Assembly (NCBI GenBank): GCA_022572105.1
Contig: JACZWN010000056.1
Coordinates: forward strand, 1-15,791
DNA length: 15,791 nt
Direction: 5' to 3'
Source of the DNA: Pseudomonadota bacterium
GTDB taxonomy: Bacteria > Pseudomonadota > Alphaproteobacteria > Kiloniellales > J153
A program made the translations under genes and the position numbers. Positions 15,298 through 15,791 of the stretch are shown in pieces; the stretch's first letter is position 1; the number at the start of each line of letters is the position of its first letter. The notes under the pieces are model-generated. The model had not been told where the DNA came from and searched no databases. It saw only the letters and a list, made by a program, of their open reading frames with translations.

Positions 15298-15791
15298 ATG
15301 CCCGCGCGCTGCCTGGACGGCTTCCGCGTCCTCGACCTCTCGCAATACCTGCCCGGGCCCTACGCCGGGCAGATCCTGGCCGACCTTGGCGCCCAGGTGG
15401 TCAAGGTCGAGCCGCCCGCGGGCGACCCCATGCGCGCCGTCCCGCCGCTCGACGGCGACGGCGTCTCCGCCTTCTACAAGCTGGTCAACGCCGGCAAGAC
15501 CGTGGTCCGCCTTGACCTCAAGGACGAGGCCGGCAAAGCGGCCTTCGTGCGCCTGGTGGAAAAGGCCGATGCGCTCGTCGAATCCTATCGGCCGGGGGCG
15601 TTCGACAGGTTGGGACTGGGCGCCGCGGCGCTGCGCAAGATCAACCCCGGGCTCGTGCACTGCGCGCTCTCCGGCTTCGGCCAGACCGGGCCGGCCGCGT
15701 TTCGCGCCGGGCACGACATCAACTACATGGCACTCGCCGGCGGGCTCGCCACCTCGGGCGTTCGGGACCGGCCGGTGAGCGCGCATCCGCC
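15298..15791 (+). CDS. CaiB/BaiF-family CoA-transferase or alpha-methylacyl-CoA racemase (partial, runs off right edge)
   Basis: The first 164 residues are present. They begin LDGFRVLDLSQYLPGPYAGQ and ADLGAQVVKVEPPAGDPMR, the CoA-binding start of class III CoA-transferases. LVNAGKTVVRLDLKDEAGK, LVESYRPGAFDRLGLG, and SGFGQTGP follow. The GHDINYMALAGG segment with His139 and Asp140 resembles the active-site region of alpha-methylacyl-CoA racemases, where the His acts in proton transfer, so racemase is a little more likely than transferase. The typical family length is about 360-400 residues, so more than half is outside the window. A GGGGAAAG ribosome site precedes the ATG, 39 bases after the clpA stop. 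The role may be in branched-chain fatty acid or bile-acid/xenobiotic acyl-CoA breakdown, and is not linked to clpA in any evident way. Confidence 0.88.
   Translation, partial: MPARCLDGFRVLDLSQYLPGPYAGQILADLGAQVVKVEPPAGDPMRAVPPLDGDGVSAFYKLVNAGKTVVRLDLKDEAGKAAFVRLVEKADALVESYRPGAFDRLGLGAAALRKINPGLVHCALSGFGQTGPAAFRAGHDINYMALAGGLATSGVRDRPVSAHP

Overview
The window reads as a chromosomal segment of a high-G+C alphaproteobacterium, most likely in or near the Rhodospirillales/Kiloniellales. The main support is a clear MipZ, the division-site positioning ATPase characteristic of alphaproteobacteria. A clpS-clpA pair with an alphaproteobacterial-type ClpS and a SPOR-tailed D,D-carboxypeptidase fit the same assignment. 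Lineage is inferred from family resemblance only.

Region 1 (1 to about 1,880) is accessory DNA. The left edge holds the start of an IS5-type insertion sequence: the N-terminus of a transposase reads off the edge on the minus strand, followed by a probable terminal repeat and a CTAG target site. Two minus-strand genes follow, encoding a small secreted protein and a secreted SH3-domain protein. By eye they sit near 50% G+C, against roughly 70% in the rest of the window. A gap of about 375 bases with several short hairpins ends the region.

Region 2 (1,884 to 6,414) is a tight plus-strand run. It starts with a cytoplasmic single-subunit molybdopterin oxidoreductase that overlaps mipZ. After mipZ come a von Willebrand A (VWA) domain protein with a Ser-rich N-terminal linker and a membrane-anchored J-domain protein. 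The mipZ/VWA junction is the oddest spot in the window. It has two 8-C tracts, a 16-bp tandem repeat, a TAATG stop/start overlap, and a frame left open so that a one-base shift would fuse the two proteins.

Region 3 (6,506 to 10,174) holds galU, a UDP-glucose dehydrogenase gene and a phosphoglucomutase/phosphomannomutase gene in close order. Together they can carry glucose-6-phosphate through glucose-1-phosphate and UDP-glucose to UDP-glucuronate, a precursor for envelope or exopolysaccharides.

Region 4 (10,219 to 15,791) begins with the convergent minus-strand dacF-like penicillin-binding protein. An unrecognised lipoprotein, clpS and clpA (N-degron adaptor and unfoldase for ClpP) follow on the plus strand. 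The window ends inside a CaiB/BaiF-type CoA-transferase or alpha-methylacyl-CoA racemase.

I saw no tRNA, rRNA, CRISPR array or phage structural gene. The most plausible under-described material is the MipZ-VWA-J-protein group with its molybdoenzyme neighbour, and the mobile low-G+C segment at the left.
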